From positions 1-5,706 of the forward strand of contig JAFCZY010000146.1 of the NCBI GenBank assembly GCA_019314105.1: a DNA stretch of 5,706 bases, read 5' to 3'. The stretch comes from Deltaproteobacteria bacterium (lineage in GTDB: Bacteria; Desulfobacterota; Desulfobacteria; Desulfobacterales; Desulfobacteraceae). Of this stretch, positions 1-5,706 are shown piece by piece. Numbering within the stretch: position 1 is the stretch's first letter; each line of letters opens with the position of its first letter. Below the pieces are notes generated by a model, which had not been told where the DNA came from, ran no database searches, and was given only the letters and a program-made list of their open reading frames with translations. The position numbers were made by a program, and so were the translations under genes.

Positions 1-91
1 GATTATCATTTTACATCAAATGATACAAAAAGAAAAATTATACATCATTAAGTTGAACGATGGTGCATCTAAAAACTGTTGGCTATGTCTA

Positions 92-179
92 AATATATGG
101 GGTTTTGGCTGGAAACTTACAGAGACAACTGGTCTTTAAAAGACTCAGTCCAGGCAAATTATAGGCACCCCCATATATT
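92..179. repeat. Nested three-tier inverted repeat, possible structured RNA
   Basis: Three stems are nested inside one another. The outer stem is a perfect 11 bp (92-102, AATATATGGGG, with 169-179). The middle stem pairs 104-112 with 150-158 and has a single G/G mismatch at 108/154. The inner stem pairs 128-136 with 140-149, has one bulged T at 145, and closes a 3-base TAA loop (137-139). A 15-base one-sided bulge (113-127) lies between the middle and inner stems, and the 3' strands of those stems abut with no gap. A T6 run follows at 190-195, just after a 4-bp TGTG/CACA hairpin (179-189). The pairing is directly visible. That it is transcribed, and on which strand, is inference. It matches no RNA family I can name: 6S, SRP, tmRNA, tRNA, T-box and the common riboswitch consensus elements were considered and not recognised. 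Confidence 0.5.
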
Positions 180-200
180 GTGTCTCACATTTTTTCAGTT

Positions 201-217
201 TTGAATTTTCAATTCAA
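201..217. repeat. AT-rich 7-bp dyad
   Basis: TTGAATT (201-207) and AATTCAA (211-217) form a perfect inverted repeat around TTC. It could be a binding site for a dimeric regulator. It only loosely resembles an FNR/CRP-type box (TTGAT-N4-ATCAA) and lies about 150 bases upstream of the likely hypC promoter, so a direct role in hyp control is uncertain. In such AT-rich DNA a dyad of this kind may also be chance. Confidence 0.3.
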
Positions 218-225
218 TTATATAG

Positions 226-254
226 CCCTGTGGCAGAGGTACAGGGTGATTTTT
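226..254 (+). terminator. Possible rho-independent terminator upstream of hypC
   Basis: CCCTGT (226-231) pairs perfectly with ACAGGG (241-246) around a 9-base loop. A G-T pair (225/247) can extend the stem. A run of five T follows at 250-254, after a short TGA spacer. This is a moderate match to a factor-independent terminator on the + strand and would end a transcript entering from the left or arising inside 1-220, which insulates hypC. The stem is short and the T run is not immediately adjacent, so it may be weak. Its 3' arm can alternatively pair with 340-348. Confidence 0.45.
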
Positions 255-367
255 CATATTCAAGTAATATATATAGTACAATCTGCGGAAATACTTTTCC
301 CCTGCCGGAACACCTGCTATTTTTTTAAATCTACTTGCGATCACCCTGCAAATGAATAAAATAAGGG

Positions 368-395
368 TTGCCCAATCGAAACTTTGTGGTATATT
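368..395 (+). promoter_or_regulatory. Probable sigma70-type promoter of the hyp operon
   Basis: TTGCCC (368-373, four of six matches to TTGACA) and TATATT (390-395, five of six to TATAAT) are separated by 16 bases. This would start transcription near 402, giving a leader of about 30 bases to the hypC ATG at 433. A second candidate overlaps just upstream: TTGCGA (335-340), 16 bases, TAAAAT (357-362). No GG-N10-GC sigma54 pattern was found on the + strand between 1 and 432. The assignment rests on consensus matching alone. Confidence 0.4.
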
Positions 396-432
396 AAATT
401 TTTATTCTTGAACAAGGGACAGGTGTAAATAT

Positions 433-684
433 ATGTGTTTAGCGGTTCCGTCTAAAATTATTGAAATCAATGATACGGTTGCCAAAGTGGATGTAGATGG
501 TGTGGTTCGGGAAACCAGCATCATGCTCCTTGATGATGCAAAAATTGGAGATTACGTTATTGTCCATGCCGGCTTTGCCATCAATAAGATTGATGAAGAG
601 GCTGCACTTCAAACTCTGGAAGATATGCGCAATATCCTGGCAGCAGATACCTGGCAGGCCAATGGGATGAATGATCATCTCTAA
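433..684 (+). CDS. hypC: HypC/HybG family hydrogenase assembly chaperone
   Basis: This 83-residue protein starts with MCLAVPSKI, the HypC/HupF/HypC-family N-terminus in which Cys2 (after the initiator Met) is the essential iron-binding and client-binding residue. The conserved VHAGFAI motif is at about 44-50 and the C-terminal helix (EEAALQTLEDM) follows. In the family, HypC partners HypD to carry the Fe(CN)2CO group while it is built, then delivers it to the hydrogenase large-subunit precursor in the cytoplasm. The length is normal for the family. The start is fixed by Cys2 and by AGGTG at 421-425, seven bases before the ATG. It is the first gene of the operon. Its TAA stop directly touches the hypF start, in the same frame. 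Confidence 0.96.
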   Translation: MCLAVPSKIIEINDTVAKVDVDGVVRETSIMLLDDAKIGDYVIVHAGFAINKIDEEAALQTLEDMRNILAADTWQANGMNDHL

Positions 685-3027
685 GTGCGTATGATTCTTC
701 CTATTCTGGCAAAAAGGCTGGAAATCAGCGGCGTGGTTCAAGGCGTTGGGTTCCGGCCTTTTTTATTTGCTCTGGCCAAAAAATATTATTTAAAAGGGGA
801 GGTCTCCAATACCTCCGGCGGTGTGCTGGTCATTGTGGAAGGGCCGCCTGATAATATCGAGAGGTTTATAAATGATATTTATCATAAAAATCCTTTGCTT
901 TCTTCTGTGACAAAGGTTGAATCCTTTGACGCAGGCCTTCAAAATTTTTCTTTATTTCAAATTGTGAAGAGCCGCGTTTCCGATAGCCGGACTACTTTAA
1001 TTTCTCCTGATGTCAGTATCTGCCCGGATTGCCTGGCTGAAATGAAAGATCCCGGCGACAGGCGGTATGGCTATCCGTTTATCAATTGCACCAATTGCGG
1101 CCCGCGATACACCATTATTGAAGATATCCCCTATGACCGGCCCAAAACCGCCATGAAGCAGTTTAAGATGTGTACAGCGTGTCAAAAAGAGTATGATGAT
1201 CCCTTGGACAGAAGGTTCCATGCCCAGCCCAATGCCTGTTCAGACTGCGGCCCACACGTTTTTTTAACCGATAACACGGGCAAGCGGATTGATTCGGATT
1301 CAAAAGAAGCTATCACCCTTGCAGCGCAATATTTAAGCCGGGGCAAGATTGTCGCCGTAAAGGGTCTTGGCGGATTCCATCTGGCCTGTGATGCCTCCAG
1401 CCAGGAGGCTGTCCAAAGCTTAAGGCTAAGAAAAGCACGCCCCCATAAACCTTTTGCCCTGATGGCACAATCGGTATCTCAAATATTGGCGTATGTTCAT
1501 GTAAGTCCTGAGGAAAAGGAACTCTTAGAATCTTATCACAGACCCATTGTTTTGCTGAACAAGAAGCATATCCGACAGGATGATATTAAAGGACTTGCAC
1601 CGGGTGTCGCCCCTTTTAACAATTGTCTTGGGATCATGCTGCCTTATACGCCCTTGCATTATTTATTGCTTGAAAAAGGGCCTGACATCTTGGTGATGAC
1701 CAGTGGAAATCGATCAGGAGAGCCGCTTTCCATTGATAATGAAGACGCCCTGGAAGCCTTTTCTCATATTGCCGATTATTTTTTATTGCACAACCGGGAT
1801 ATTTATTTCGGGGCAGATGATTCCATTACAAGGGTTCAGGCAGGAAAAACAAGATTTATAAGACGGTCAAGAGGATATGCCCCTCTACCGGTGTCTTTAA
1901 ATAAAAAAATGCCGAAAATTCTGGGATGCGGGGCAGGGCTTAAAAATACGATCTGTCTGACACGGGGTCATGATGTATTTTTAGGCCAGCATATCGGAAA
2001 TATGGATAATGTGAAGGTGTATAATTTTTATCAGAACAGTATCGATCATTTAAAACAAATTTTTGACATTCAACCGGAAATCATTGCCCATGATATGCAT
2101 CCGGGCTATATGAGTACCGCTTATGCCACAGCACAGAAGACTATTAAAAAGGTGGCGGTTCAACATCATCATGCCCATGCGGCAGCCTGTATGGCAGAAA
2201 ATCATCTTGAGGAAGAGGTCATTGCCATTACCCTTGATGGCACAGGATATGGAACCGATGGCCATATCTGGGGCGGGGAAATTCTTGTGTGTACGCAAAA
2301 AGCGTTTAAAAGAAAAGCCCATCTTTCCTATATCAAGATGCCGGGCGGTGATGCGGCGGTTCTGGAACCTTGGCGCATGGCAGCCTCAGCTCTTTACCAG
2401 GCCTTTGGAGATGATTTTTTAAGCCTGGATATTCCCTACATAAAAGAGATGGAAAAAGAAAAATTATCTTTTATCTGTCAGATGATGAAACAGAAGCTGA
2501 ATTCACCGTTAACCTCCAGCGCAGGAAGGTTGTTTGATGCCGTGGCGTCTTTGCTTTGTGTCCGGCATACGATAACCCATGAAAGTCAGGCGGCAATGGA
2601 ACTGGAAGCCATGGCAGGCAAAAATCCAATAGATGAAGTCCTGATAGATGATATTTATGGATTCGATATGGTACAAAATAAAAATGATGACAACAGCAGA
2701 ATATTTGAAATTAATATGATGCCCTGTATCCGGCAGATAATAGATGATTTAAAAAAGAATACGTCTTTGGGAAGAATCAGTTTAAAGTTTCATTATACAC
2801 TGGCAGCAGCCTTTATAGCGGCAACAATCCGGGTGAGCAAAGAAACGGGCATTGGGAAAATAGTCCTTTCAGGCGGGGTGTTTAATAATGATATTATTTT
2901 GAACAGGATGCTCAAACACCTTGAAGAAAATAATTTTAAGAGTTACACCCATACAAAGGTTCCAACCGGGGATGGGGGAATTTGTTTAGGCCAGGTAGTA
3001 GTGGCCGCTGCTTTGGCAGCCAATTAA
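685..3027 (+). CDS. hypF: Carbamoyltransferase HypF
   Basis: HypF uses carbamoyl phosphate and ATP to make carbamoyl-AMP and transfers the carbamoyl group to the HypE C-terminal cysteine, the source of the cyanide ligands. All domains are present in 780 residues. An acylphosphatase domain (about 10-100) has the signature GVVQGVGFRPF with catalytic Arg24 and Asn42. A double zinc-finger region has cysteine pairs 113/116, 135/138, 163/166 and 185/188, spaced C-X2-C-X18-C-X2-C twice. A YrdC-like domain spans about 207-400 (KGLGGFHLACDA, RKARPHKPFALM). A Kae1-like C-terminal domain has HHHAHAA (494-500), DGTGYGTDG (518-526), SGGVFNN (729-735) and TGDGG (761-765). The GTG at 685 immediately follows the hypC stop; ATG 691 is an alternative two codons later. 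Neither has a good Shine-Dalgarno site, so reinitiation after hypC is likely. The in-frame hypC stop rules out any start further upstream. No damage is seen. Confidence 0.97.
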   Translation: MRMILPILAKRLEISGVVQGVGFRPFLFALAKKYYLKGEVSNTSGGVLVIVEGPPDNIERFINDIYHKNPLLSSVTKVESFDAGLQNFSLFQIVKSRVSDSRTTLISPDVSICPDCLAEMKDPGDRRYGYPFINCTNCGPRYTIIEDIPYDRPKTAMKQFKMCTACQKEYDDPLDRRFHAQPNACSDCGPHVFLTDNTGKRIDSDSKEAITLAAQYLSRGKIVAVKGLGGFHLACDASSQEAVQSLRLRKARPHKPFALMAQSVSQILAYVHVSPEEKELLESYHRPIVLLNKKHIRQDDIKGLAPGVAPFNNCLGIMLPYTPLHYLLLEKGPDILVMTSGNRSGEPLSIDNEDALEAFSHIADYFLLHNRDIYFGADDSITRVQAGKTRFIRRSRGYAPLPVSLNKKMPKILGCGAGLKNTICLTRGHDVFLGQHIGNMDNVKVYNFYQNSIDHLKQIFDIQPEIIAHDMHPGYMSTAYATAQKTIKKVAVQHHHAHAAACMAENHLEEEVIAITLDGTGYGTDGHIWGGEILVCTQKAFKRKAHLSYIKMPGGDAAVLEPWRMAASALYQAFGDDFLSLDIPYIKEMEKEKLSFICQMMKQKLNSPLTSSAGRLFDAVASLLCVRHTITHESQAAMELEAMAGKNPIDEVLIDDIYGFDMVQNKNDDNSRIFEINMMPCIRQIIDDLKKNTSLGRISLKFHYTLAAAFIAATIRVSKETGIGKIVLSGGVFNNDIILNRMLKHLEENNFKSYTHTKVPTGDGGICLGQVVVAAALAAN

Positions 3028-3043
3028 AAAAACAGGGTAACGT

Positions 3044-4129
3044 ATGGCGTTAAAATATATTGAAGAATACAGAGATGGGTCTCTTGCAAGAGATCTGGTG
3101 AAAAAAATTCATTCTGTCAGCAAAAAAGACCTAAGACTGATGGAGGTTTGCGGAACCCATACCATGTCTATTTTCAGGCATGGTATTCGGAGTGTCCTGC
3201 CCCGGGGGGTCACGCTTCTTTCCGGTCCCGGCTGTCCCGTATGTGTGACTGCTCAGAAAGATATTGATGCCTTTGTGGAATTTGCAAGGGTTAAGAATGT
3301 GATTGTGACTACCTTTGGCGATCTTATCAGGGTACCGGGCTCAAGCTCGAGCCTTGGTAAAGAAAAGGCTGACGGGGCCGATGTGAGGATTGTGTATTCG
3401 GTATTTGATGCCGTTAACATTGCCAGGGAAAATAAAGATAAAGAAGTGGTCTTCTGTGGCGTGGGGTTTGAAACAACGATTCCCACCATTGCGGCCAGTA
3501 TTCTCATGGGGATTGAGGGAAAAGTGGATAATTTTTCTATTTATTCAGCCAATAAACTTACCCCGCCGGCTCTTGCCGCCTTGATGGAAACAGATGGGGT
3601 AGAAATTGACGGGTTTATGCTTCCCGGCCATGTGTCTGTTATTACCGGCACCGATGCCTACAGGGATACATTTGAAAAATATAATATCCCCGCTGTGATT
3701 GCAGGATTTGAACCCATTGATATTTTACAGGCCATTCTTCTTTTGATTCAGCAGAATGAAGCGGGACGGCCTGCTCTTGAGAATGCCTATCCAAGAGCGG
3801 TTTCTGATGCAGGGAACATAAAGGCAAAGCAAATCATGCATCAGATTTTTGAGGTCTGTAATGCTTCGTGGCGGGGCATTGGTGAAATTCCTTCAAGTGG
3901 CATGGCGCTGAAAAAAGAATATCAAAAATTTGATGCTGCCATAAAATTCGGGATGGATATGCCGGATACACCTGAACCCAAGGGCTGTGCCTGCGGGGAA
4001 ATCCTCATGGGGTTGAAAACACCGGAAGAATGCCTTCTTTATAAGAAAAAATGTACGCCCATGACGCCGGTAGGACCGTGTATGGTCTCAAGTGAAGGGT
4101 CTTGCGCTGCATTTTACAGATATAGTTAA
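3044..4129 (+). CDS. hypD: Hydrogenase formation protein HypD
   Basis: HypD is the iron-sulfur scaffold that, with HypC, holds the iron while CN and CO ligands are attached. The 361-residue length is normal. Conserved motifs are visible: MEVCGTHT (33-40, Cys36), GPGCPVC (61-67, Cys64 and Cys67, the redox thiol pair of the family), TTFGDLIRVPGS (89-100), CGVGFETTIP (138-147) and LPGHVSVITG (193-202). The C-terminal domain carries six cysteines (315, 317, 330, 337, 346, 354) in the family pattern CxC...C...CTP...CMVSSEGSC; in characterised HypD proteins four of these bind a [4Fe-4S] cluster. The ATG at 3044 has AGGG at 3034-3037, six bases upstream, and lies 16 bases after the hypF stop, consistent with one operon. 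All key residues are present. Confidence 0.97.
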   Translation: MALKYIEEYRDGSLARDLVKKIHSVSKKDLRLMEVCGTHTMSIFRHGIRSVLPRGVTLLSGPGCPVCVTAQKDIDAFVEFARVKNVIVTTFGDLIRVPGSSSSLGKEKADGADVRIVYSVFDAVNIARENKDKEVVFCGVGFETTIPTIAASILMGIEGKVDNFSIYSANKLTPPALAALMETDGVEIDGFMLPGHVSVITGTDAYRDTFEKYNIPAVIAGFEPIDILQAILLLIQQNEAGRPALENAYPRAVSDAGNIKAKQIMHQIFEVCNASWRGIGEIPSSGMALKKEYQKFDAAIKFGMDMPDTPEPKGCACGEILMGLKTPEECLLYKKKCTPMTPVGPCMVSSEGSCAAFYRYS

Positions 4130-4144
4130 AAGAACAGGAGAAAA

Positions 4145-5155
4145 ATGACTGAAGAAAAAATATTATTAGACCATGGCTCCGGCGGAAAAGCCTCACATGC
4201 ATTGTTTTCCGATATGATCCTGCCCTTGTTTGAAAATTCTGAATTGTCAAAACAGGATGACGGGGCAATCCTGACTGTCGATGGCACCCGGCTTGCGTTT
4301 TCAACCGATTCTTATGTGGTCGATCCCATTTTCTTTCCCGGTGGAAATATTGGAGATCTGGCGATAAACGGAACCATTAATGATATCTCCATGTGTGGTG
4401 CCATCCCACAATTTATCAGCGTGGGCTTGATAATAGAAGAAGGACTGCCGATCAAAGATTTTCAGCGCATCCTTGAAGCCATGGCAACAGCGGCGAAAAA
4501 GGCAGGCGTCAAGATCGTCACCGGGGACACCAAGGTTGTTCCCAAAGGCAAGGCAGACAAGATTTTTATCAACACATCCGGTATCGGCATCATTCCCCCT
4601 GATGTCAATGTGTCTGGCAGCAATGCAAAGCCCGGTGATAAAATCATTGTCAGCGGTACGATTGCAGATCACGGAATTACTGTTTTAAGTTCAAGGGAAG
4701 GCTTGAAATTTGATTCTGATATTAAAACCGATTCAGCCCCGTTAAACAAGATGGTACAGTCCATTATCCAGTCGGATTGTGATATCCATGTGCTGCGGGA
4801 TCCCACAAGGGGAGGGCTTGGCACTACTTTAAATGAGATCGCCGCACAATCCAATGTGGGGATAACCATAGAAGAGTCATTTCTTCCCATTCGGGGGCCT
4901 GTTCAGGGAATCTGCGAGCTGCTGGGATTTGATCCCTTATATATTGCCAACGAAGGCAAAGTGATCGCCTTTGTACCGCAAAAAGATGCCCAAAAAGTAC
5001 TTGAGATTATTCAGCGCGACGAGTTTGGAAAAGATGCCGTGATCATTGGTGAGGTAATCGAAAAAGACCCCGGAAAGGTTTTTTTACAGACCGTCATCGG
5101 CGGCGTGAGAATTATTGATATGCTGACAGGAGAGCAGCTCCCAAGAATTTGTTAA
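4145..5155 (+). CDS. hypE: Carbamoyl dehydratase HypE
   Basis: HypE accepts the carbamoyl group from HypF on its last cysteine and dehydrates it with ATP to a protein thiocyanate, which then provides cyanide to the HypC-HypD iron. The 336-residue protein belongs to the PurM/AIRS-like ATPase family. It begins with the typical LLDHGSGGKAS (7-17), followed by the N-terminal ATP-binding domain with STDSYVVDPIFFPGG (53-67), GDLAINGTINDISMCGA (70-86) and VTGDTKVV (125-132). The C-terminal domain contains RDPTRGGLGTTLNEIA (218-233). It ends in PRIC, so the acceptor Cys336 is intact. AGGAG at 4136-4140, four bases before ATG 4145, is the strongest ribosome site in the operon. The gene starts 15 bases after hypD. 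Its stop codon lies inside the terminator hairpin at 5153-5197. Confidence 0.97.
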   Translation: MTEEKILLDHGSGGKASHALFSDMILPLFENSELSKQDDGAILTVDGTRLAFSTDSYVVDPIFFPGGNIGDLAINGTINDISMCGAIPQFISVGLIIEEGLPIKDFQRILEAMATAAKKAGVKIVTGDTKVVPKGKADKIFINTSGIGIIPPDVNVSGSNAKPGDKIIVSGTIADHGITVLSSREGLKFDSDIKTDSAPLNKMVQSIIQSDCDIHVLRDPTRGGLGTTLNEIAAQSNVGITIEESFLPIRGPVQGICELLGFDPLYIANEGKVIAFVPQKDAQKVLEIIQRDEFGKDAVIIGEVIEKDPGKVFLQTVIGGVRIIDMLTGEQLPRIC

Positions 5156-5197
5156 ATTAATCAGGGACAGATTTTAAACCGGTTCCTGATTAATTTA
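5153..5197. terminator. Bidirectional terminator between hypE and the peptidase gene
   Basis: Positions 5153-5168 pair with 5182-5197 over 16 bp, with one G-T pair (5166/5184), around a 13-base loop. The inner half (TCAGGGAC / GTTCCTGA) is fairly GC-rich. The outer half is A/T only, so each strand reads as an A tract, a stem, then a U-rich stretch (TTAATTTAT on the + strand and its equivalent on the - strand). A further T6 run follows at 5205-5210 on the + strand. Its position between two convergent genes and its symmetric form fit a shared factor-independent terminator. The hairpin contains the stop codons of both genes (5153-5155 for hypE, 5190-5192 for the - strand gene). Confidence 0.75.
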
Positions 5198-5660
5198 TAA
5201 GAAGTTTTTTAATATGTTTTTTTGCTACGTTTATGAAAGACGGGAAAGCCTTGACAAGGGCAGGGGTCATTTCGGTTCCCCAGTCAATTTTATCCGGTTC
5301 AATGCCCACTATTTTTAGTTTGGGTCTGTGCCCTCTCATCTGAGCCATGTCAAGGGAGTCCAGAAGATCCACATCATGGAGCGACAGCACCTGTTTCTCA
5401 TTTTTCACCAGATCATCTTCATCAAGGCTATAGAGGGTGCCGGGCGGATGCCCGGCTCGGACAATATCCAATACCAGTACTTGTTCGTATCCTTCAAACA
5501 GATAAAATATGTCCTGGGTAAAGGTTCCCCCATCGATAAAATCGACCAGGGTTTCATCATAATTTTCTTTTTCTTTCCAGAATTCATAAATGGCGTGAAC
5601 TCCGGCACCTTCATCCATCATGAGGATATTGCCCACCCCTAAAACCAATAATTTTTTCAT
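5190..5660 (-). CDS. [NiFe]-hydrogenase maturation endopeptidase (HyaD/HybD/HynC type)
   Basis: Peptidases of this family (M52) clip the C-terminal tail from the nickel-loaded large subunit, which closes the active site and allows assembly with the small subunit. The 156-residue protein has the family N-terminus LLVLGVGNILMMDEGAGVHA (4-23) with Glu17, the VLVLDIV segment with Asp65, and LSLHD with His95. These correspond to the nickel-binding Glu16, Asp62 and His93 of E. coli HybD. The late motif RGHRPKLKIVGIEPDKI (109-125) is also typical. The start at 5660 gives the standard family N-terminus. No clear Shine-Dalgarno site precedes it, and only six bases separate it from the probable stop of the gene upstream, so translational coupling is likely. 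The exact subgroup, and so a specific symbol, cannot be fixed without the hydrogenase genes to the right. Confidence 0.93.
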   Translation of the reverse strand: MKKLLVLGVGNILMMDEGAGVHAIYEFWKEKENYDETLVDFIDGGTFTQDIFYLFEGYEQVLVLDIVRAGHPPGTLYSLDEDDLVKNEKQVLSLHDVDLLDSLDMAQMRGHRPKLKIVGIEPDKIDWGTEMTPALVKAFPSFINVAKKHIKKLLIN

Positions 5661-5666
5661 TTTAAA

Positions 5667-5706
5667 TTATAGCGGGATTTCCACTTTAATTTTTCTGCCG
5701 GTATCT
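5667..5706 (-). CDS. C-terminal end of a - strand gene, possibly a [NiFe]-hydrogenase large subunit (partial)
   Basis: On the - strand the frame entering from the right edge reads DTGRKIKVEIPL and stops at TAA (5667-5669), six bases before the peptidase ATG. A short polar tail ending in alternating V/I and charged residues resembles the cleavable C-terminal extension that follows the DPCxxCxxH motif of hydrogenase large subunits, and structural genes commonly sit just before their peptidase. The diagnostic cysteine motif lies outside the window, so the identity is inference. An alternative frame ends in a TGA that overlaps the peptidase ATG (ATGA) and reads IPAEKLKWKSRYNLK, which looks less like a family tail but cannot be excluded. 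A cytochrome b or other hydrogenase-linked gene is also possible. Confidence 0.45.
   Translation of the reverse strand, partial: DTGRKIKVEIPL

Larger units (their letters stand above)
1..432. other. Non-coding region upstream of the hyp operon
   Basis: This AT-rich stretch has no convincing gene. The longest open frame touching the left edge (2-139, + strand) has no usable ribosome site and no recognisable protein character, although it could in principle be the tail of an upstream gene. On the - strand an ATG at 7-9 opens toward the left edge, but only three codons are visible and it has no ribosome site. The region holds several inverted repeats (92-179, 201-217, 226-246), a T run at 190-195, another at 250-254, and a promoter-like sequence close to hypC. 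A plausible reading is the end of an upstream transcript or a small RNA, followed by the hyp promoter. Confidence 0.6.

Noticed and set aside
2..139. Open + strand frame from the left edge (with an internal ATG at 20-22), ending in TAA at 137-139.
   Set aside because: There is no ribosome site before the ATG, the peptide is unrecognisable, and the end overlaps the inner hairpin loop. An upstream gene tail cannot be excluded, but nothing supports it.
179..195. TGTG-TCT-CACA hairpin followed by six T, resembling a terminator.
   Set aside because: The stem is only 4 bp, too weak to call alone. It is mentioned with the nested repeat because it may end the same RNA.
287..300. GGAAA-TACT-TTTCC small hairpin in the hypC upstream region.
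   Set aside because: Only 5 bp and A/T-rich, with no T run or recognisable motif.
1..432. Known riboswitch, T-box, tRNA, 6S or sigma54 promoter in the upstream region.
   Set aside because: None of the consensus elements I could recall is present, and no GG-N10-GC spacing was found on the + strand.
2050..2422. Open frames on both strands overlapping the Kae1-like part of hypF.
   Set aside because: They lack family features and ribosome sites, and are shadows of the strongly supported hypF frame.
3080..3093. Perfect 14-base palindrome TCTCTTGCAAGAGA in the 5' part of hypD.
   Set aside because: It lies in normal hypD codons (S13-D17), and one such palindrome is close to chance expectation in a window of this size.
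3338..3353. GGCTC...GAGCC inverted repeat inside hypD.
   Set aside because: It is explained by the serine-rich coding sequence after the conserved RVPGS motif, with no sign of a regulatory role.

Overview
The window is a [NiFe]-hydrogenase maturation locus. Four genes on the + strand, hypC-hypF-hypD-hypE (433-5155), are tightly packed and in one direction, and form one probable operon. They converge on a - strand gene for a HyaD/HybD/HynC-type hydrogenase maturation endopeptidase (5190-5660). The last codons of another - strand gene lie directly upstream of the peptidase and run off the right edge; they could be the tail of a hydrogenase large subunit.

Organism: a bacterium with moderately AT-rich DNA, AT-rich intergenic regions and clear Shine-Dalgarno sites in front of most + strand genes. 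The gene order and the protein style (HypE ending in PRIC, HynC-like peptidase next to a structural gene) would suit a sulfate-reducing Desulfobacterota such as the Desulfobacterales. This is an impression from the sequence, not a database result.

Layout: 1-432 is non-coding as far as can be seen. It holds an elaborate nested inverted repeat (92-179), a short AT-rich dyad (201-217), a terminator-like hairpin with a T run (226-254), and a sigma70-like promoter (about 368-395) just ahead of hypC. hypC (433-684) is followed with no spacer, and in the same reading frame, by hypF (685-3027). hypD (3044-4129) and hypE (4145-5155) follow after gaps of 16 and 15 bases. A 16-bp hairpin (5153-5197) contains the stop codons of both hypE and the convergent peptidase gene, and probably ends transcription from both sides.

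How the genes work together: HypF turns carbamoyl phosphate into carbamoyl-AMP and passes the carbamoyl group to the C-terminal cysteine of HypE, which dehydrates it to a thiocyanate. HypC and HypD form the scaffold on which Fe(CN)2CO is built with HypE-supplied cyanide. HypC then delivers the iron centre to the hydrogenase large-subunit precursor. After nickel insertion (normally by HypA/HypB, not in this window), the peptidase removes the large-subunit C-terminal tail. All four Hyp proteins and the peptidase are full length and keep their recognisable key residues. No unusual protein system is visible. The least explained part is the structured 5' region upstream of hypC.
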